Shown: in pieces, positions 60,129 to 64,000 of the stretch | Numbering within the stretch: position 1 is the first letter of the stretch | Layout: the number at the start of each line of letters is the position of its first letter | Origin: Isoetes taiwanensis | Taxonomy: Eukaryota; Streptophyta; Lycopodiopsida; Isoetales; Isoetaceae | Assembly (NCBI GenBank): GCA_021234155.1 | Contig: JAJEKV010000862.1 | Span: 1 to 64,000 of the forward strand | Direction: 5' to 3' | DNA length: 64,000 nucleotides | Made by a program: the position numbers and the translations under genes | The notes under the pieces: model-generated | Database searches by the model: none | Told to the model about the DNA's origin: nothing | Seen by the model: only the letters and a program-made list of their open reading frames with translations

Positions 60129-63100
60129 TTAAGTTTTCTCTACCTGAATATAACGATATGAATGGGCAAGAAACAAAAACAAAAGAAAATCAGCAGTTGT
60201 CAGACCCGCCAATAGCCAGAAAAAATAGTCTAAGTGTCCAAGATTGAGGTTGTCAGCAATCCAGCCATTATTCCCACCTCCTTGCGTACATGCCGTGACA
60301 ATGGTAACAAGGAGACTGCTAACATAGCTACCAACGGCAAAGCCAGCTAATTGCATAGCGCTTCCAAGGCCCTTAACTCGATCTGGTGACTGGTCATAGA
60401 AAAACTCCATTTGGGCAATATAATTGAAAACCTCTGATGCCCCAACAAGGAAATACTGAGGAACTTGCCAGAAGACACTCATAGGGACCATTACTTCAGG
60501 TTTGTTTACTAATCCGTGTTCCATTACTAATCTTCGACGATACATTTCTACTATAGCAGCTGCCATCATGGCCATAATTATAGCTACAAATCCAATACCC
60601 ATTCTTTGTAATGTGGTCAATCCTTCCTTTGTCCGCTTGAATTTTTTTAAAATAGGTATCACCACCCAATGATATGCAAGCGACCAGAAAACAACACTGA
60701 TGGTGTCAAACGCAGTTAATGATGCAGGCGGGATTTTTAAGGAGCCTATCGTTGTATTCATAGTTGAACCTTGTTCTACGAATAAAGTCGGCATCTGTGA
60801 ATATGTTGTTGAAAACAATATAGTGCTCACCCAAATAGGAAGCATGCGCAATATGCACTTCACCTCCTCTACTTGTGTCACTGTGCACAATCTCCAACCA
60901 CGTATCTCACTTTCAATGTTGCTCTCAACCGTCATTATAGCAGCCTTGTCAAGCAGTCTGTACACAAGCATATACGATGTTAAAGTAATATGAAGATATG
61001 ATGTAAAACGTTTGCTTGCCAGCATGTTGCAAAGGAGGAAATGCACGAAAAAGAGATGTATAATGGTACTTGCCCGTTAGTAAAAGCACTTTCTAACAGT
61101 GTTGCTATTTTATGTTGAAACGCTGGATCTTCGTTACTAAATGAGGAAATAAATGAAAGAGAAACAGGAGAACACCAACGGACCAAACATGCAGTCACGC
61201 TTATGTCCCGTCATATTCAGATACTGATATTACGCTGGAAATGAAACTGACTGTGACTTCATCCAGTAACATGCTAACTTCTTAGTTGCTTTCCAGCAGG
61301 CCTCTTTGCAGTGAACATTAATCTGCTGACTGCGCAACAGATTTCAGGGTTGACAAAGTGACATGCACTATATTAGGGATTCATCATTAGGACTGATGTC
61401 TATGATCCAAGTCTATCTTGGATCATACACTTGCAGATTGCAATAGGAATTTGGGATGTCAAATCTCTCAAATAATGAAAGTCCCTGATCATCAAATTCA
61501 ACCTCAAGAAACCATATAATCCCAAACATGCCACTTCAAAGTAGTATTGATATTCCCAATTGCATCACTGATCCACCTGTCATGAACGTGTAGTACAACA
61601 ATGGTGATTTTTTCACTAAAGACGTTGAATCTGCATTACTTGCATAGAATCCATCTGACATACCTTCCACAGGGTTGCTAAAGCAAGGATACAGCAGTTG
61701 GGAGCACAAATTTATCATAATCAATGTTTTTTAAGGCATGCATCCTTTCTTTCCACACCTAACCACAAACAGTAAATCACATAACTCCATTTTTATAGGT
61801 TACAGACATGGAAGTTGCCACTTTGCCCACTAATGCCACTCACCATGGTCCAGTTTTCCAAATAGAATTTGTAATCATAATCAAATGGTGGTCTTCCCTA
61901 CCAGATCAATAAATCCACAATTCCCTTTCTTTTGGCCTCACTTCTGCACTCAGAGAATATTCCATCATCAAGCAAAAGACAACCAAAACGGTTATGATGG
62001 TACTTCTGATCGACATTGCAGTAAAATCCATATGCAGTGTATTGCCACCAGTGAAATCCATAAGCGAGTGCCAATGACCCGAAATGTGTTTTGGGAATAA
62101 AAACTGAAAGTTTTTTAAAACTTGAGCAAATCTCCCCTCATGGATTCTTCCATTCTAAATCTACAGAACTTCTTGAGGTCCACCAATCTTGTCTCGTTTC
62201 CAAACTCATATCTGATTTGTGTCTGACGATTAAAATTTAAACTGATTATGCCATTTAACAAAATTTTCTACAATTGGACACCAATCTGTGATGCCTTCAA
62301 TGATCCAACTTCTCCTTTAGCCAATTTCAATGTTATTGCCCACCACATTTACCTGAATGGATCCTCACTGCCCTCTAGTTCGTAAGTGTCTCTTAGATGT
62401 TCTTTCGTCTTTTCTGCAGCTCGATTATAAAATAAAGGAACGTCTATTTAAAGCAGCTAGATTGTTCTTTGACAAAAAAAAAAAAAAAACAAAATATCAT
62501 TACAATTCCGCATGCTCAACAAATTTAGCTCTTTCAGCCATTCCTAAACTTGAATAACTAGAATGCTTCTCAACACTAGTCACCATGGCTAAAGATTGTT
62601 GCAAGAATCAGGAAAAGCTTACGCTTTTAATAGAAATACCTGGCCTACTCCTTATCATCGGCCAGCTGGATCTTTTGTGACCACGAAGTACTCTTGCCGT
62701 TTTACATGAACTCCATGCTCCTTAAGAGCGATTGCCAAATCTTCTATCCTCATAATGATCTTTCTTTCCCTCCCACTGGAACTCCTCCTTTTACAGTATT
62801 GCACGGCATCTCGAGCAATTTCGGTGATAAATTTCTGGGTTGCCACAGCAAGAAGGCGGCGAACAAGGGGATCAGAAGATTGGAAACTTACCGCATTGAG
62901 ATGATAATCGACAAGCTCGTCAGGAATAGCTGGTACGTAATCGTTCAAGCAGCCCATAAAGTTCACAAGCTCCGCCTCGCTCTTGGCTGTTGCAGCGGCT
63001 GCCCTTGCATCGGCAGCTTCGTCTTCCGCCATATCGAAGTTTTTATTTAGGGTTTGCACTATACGAAAGCTTATGTGCCATATCAGATGGTCAATCTGCC

Positions 63101-64000
63101 ATGTCATCTCATTAATTGCCACATTAACCTATAGGTCTTCCCAAAGCGAGACCAGCAAATTCAATGCTATCATCACCTGAATGAATTCTCATAGCTCTCT
63201 AGTTCGATTCCTCACTTTCTGATCAGACCAGCTCAAGTCCCATTGATCATCTTGAGCTGGCTATTAAAGCTTCCCTTAGCTGTTAAACCTACGTCAAGTA
63301 ACCATTCAGCGTACAAACTAACCTGAAGATAACTTATAAGTGCAAGCTTCCTATGGAGAACTCACTCATATGGTCTTACTGTTTCTTAAAATGCTTATAT
63401 TGATTTTTTTGGGATTAATTTGAACTTAGATATTAAATCTCTTGACTGCAACTTCCATGTGACAACATTGCCAACTTTCTGGAGGATAGGAAGATTATTG
63501 ATACTACAATGAAAAGCTTCCATAGGCAGGATAAGTATGTCAGGACTTTTGACCAGGTGCACGTCTCAGCAATTATCTGTACATAAAGCTTTCCATTAAG
63601 CTCCTACCTTCCATAGGCAAAGCTGAATATATACCTACTTTGTTAATCATAAGAAAGATATGCAGTGTATACAAGACATCTCTAATGCATGCACAGTGGT
63701 GTAGAAACAGTAGTCTTAAATCTTTGCATACCTAAAACCATTTGTATGCAAAATTTTGCGACCTTCTTGCTTTAATGCCTCTCCACTAATTTCTTCATAA
63801 AGCGTGCTGTCATCAATTGGAGCTTGTAAATTCATCTTGTGAAATGCAGCAACAAAAACATGTGCAACGCGAGCAAAGGGGTTGCCACCAGGTTTGCGAT
63901 GCCGATAAAGCGGTATTCCACACAGATATACAACTAGGGATAAGCCCAAGACACCCGTTGATATACCAAAACCCAATATCCAGCTGATATTCTCCTCTAT
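60129..64000 (-). CDS. NPF (NRT1/PTR family) transporter, 3' part, runs off the window
   Basis: Two exons on the minus strand are in the window: 64000-63732 (open at the edge) and 60957-60129, joined by a 2774-bp GT..AG intron. The join completes an Arg codon and gives GFRLLDKAAIM, the conserved LDKAAI of the family at the conserved intron position. The 365 visible residues are about the C-terminal 60%. They cover the cytoplasmic loop (TVTQVEEVKCILRMLPIW), then about six membrane helices, with FFYDQSPDRVKGLGSAM and GWIADNLNLGHLDYFFWLL as family signatures. NPF proteins are proton-coupled carriers of nitrate, peptides, hormones or other metabolites in plasma or vacuolar membranes. The sequence looks NPF8/peptide-transporter-like, but the substrate cannot be inferred and the ExxER motif lies outside the window. 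The visible part is intact. The intron hosts a TAF10-like gene. Confidence 0.9.
60958..62654. other. NPF intron, part 3' of the nested gene
   Basis: Intronic sequence with no second gene. A run of 17 A at about 62470 is on the plus strand, so it is not the tail of the minus-strand nested gene. The frame at 60980-61198 reads through the splice site and is incidental. Confidence 0.5.
62655..63032 (-). CDS. TAF10-like: TAF10-like TFIID/SAGA subunit, intronless, nested in an intron
   Basis: A single open frame of 125 residues begins MAEDEAADARAAAATAKSEA and ends KDPAGR. TAF10 is a histone-fold protein of the general transcription factor TFIID and of SAGA in the nucleus. Family hallmarks are the Y-x-P-x-IPDELV segment (YVPAIPDELV, 32-41), the core SSDPLVRRLLAVATQKFIT (52-70), then AVQYCKRR, and the C-terminal LAIALKEHGVHVK before EYF. 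The length is close to plant TAF10 (about 130). The ATG at 63032 was chosen because the alanine-rich start and family spacing follow it; the open frame continues upstream to 63122. No intron interrupts it. A telo-box lies 13 bp before the ATG. The host NPF gene reads in the same direction, so the gene either has its own promoter or is removed with the intron. An intact frame argues for function, but a young retrocopy is possible. Confidence 0.85.
   Translation of the reverse strand: MAEDEAADARAAAATAKSEAELVNFMGCLNDYVPAIPDELVDYHLNAVSFQSSDPLVRRLLAVATQKFITEIARDAVQYCKRRSSSGRERKIIMRIEDLAIALKEHGVHVKRQEYFVVTKDPAGR
63046..63055 (-). promoter_or_regulatory. Telo-box in the TAF10-like 5' leader
   Basis: AAACCCTAAA on the minus strand, 13 bp upstream of the ATG. 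Telo-boxes are common just upstream of the start in plant genes of the transcription and translation machinery, so it supports a working promoter or leader here. Confidence 0.5.
63056..63731. other. NPF intron, part 5' of the nested gene
   Basis: Intronic sequence that must hold any promoter of the nested gene. No clear TATA box was picked out and no other coding signal is present. Confidence 0.45.

Noticed and set aside
62470-62490. A-run as the poly-A tail of a TAF10-like retrogene
   Set aside because: The run is A on the plus strand, whereas a tail of a minus-strand retrocopy would appear as T on the plus strand.
1-64000. CRISPR array, operon or bacterial gene cluster
   Set aside because: No evenly spaced repeats with unique spacers and no closely packed genes; introns and plant gene families show a nuclear plant genome.

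Overview
This is nuclear DNA from a land plant. The evidence is plant-type gene families (a WSD1-type wax ester synthase/diacylglycerol acyltransferase, a plant sterol C4-methyl oxidase, an NPF/PTR transporter), short GT..AG introns, telo-boxes (AAACCCTA) in 5' leaders, and a heavy load of decayed transposons. The species cannot be fixed by eye; a repeat-rich vascular plant (for example a gymnosperm or fern) would fit. Most of the 64 kb is not genic. One ambiguous base (n, 42166) marks this as a draft assembly.

Layout. 1-20.3 kb: no intact gene; degenerate AT-rich or unclassified repeats, a CTT microsatellite (10.4 kb), a minisatellite (11.2 kb), a decayed tandem array (11.5-12.9 kb), a GAATCTAG-rich array (13.1-14.0 kb), an inverted-repeat element (14.2 kb), exon-like fragments (16.0-18.0 kb) and a tRNA-like SINE (18.3 kb). 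20.36-25.26 kb: a decayed minus-strand LINE with endonuclease, reverse transcriptase and terminal poly-A. 25.5-29.5 kb: a sterol C4-methyl oxidase gene whose promoter and first exon are tandemly duplicated. 31.0-36.0 kb: fragments of unrelated genes with introns retained (a DMC1-like exon pair, a broken amidase, a possible villin/gelsolin piece) on either side of a back-to-back Helitron 3'/5' junction at 33.99 kb. 36.7-38.5 kb: an intact six-exon WSD1-type gene on the minus strand. 39.3-43.5 kb: two LINE remnants, one with a segment duplicated around a small inverted-repeat element. 45-55 kb: repeats, including a second inverted-repeat element, a polypurine tract, a second Helitron end (51.3 kb) and a five-copy SINE cluster (52.2-53.9 kb). 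55.7 kb: a strong foldback. 60.1-64.0 kb: the 3' part of an NPF transporter gene (minus, running off the right edge), whose 2.8-kb intron holds an intronless TAF10-like gene on the same strand.

The genes do not form a pathway. Two act in lipid metabolism (sterol C4 demethylation; wax ester/triacylglycerol synthesis), one is a membrane transporter and one is a TFIID/SAGA histone-fold subunit. Joined exons keep one open frame through every splice site in the methyl oxidase, the acyltransferase and the visible part of the transporter, which is the main evidence that these three are real. All family names come from reading translated sequence against remembered family motifs; no database search was run.
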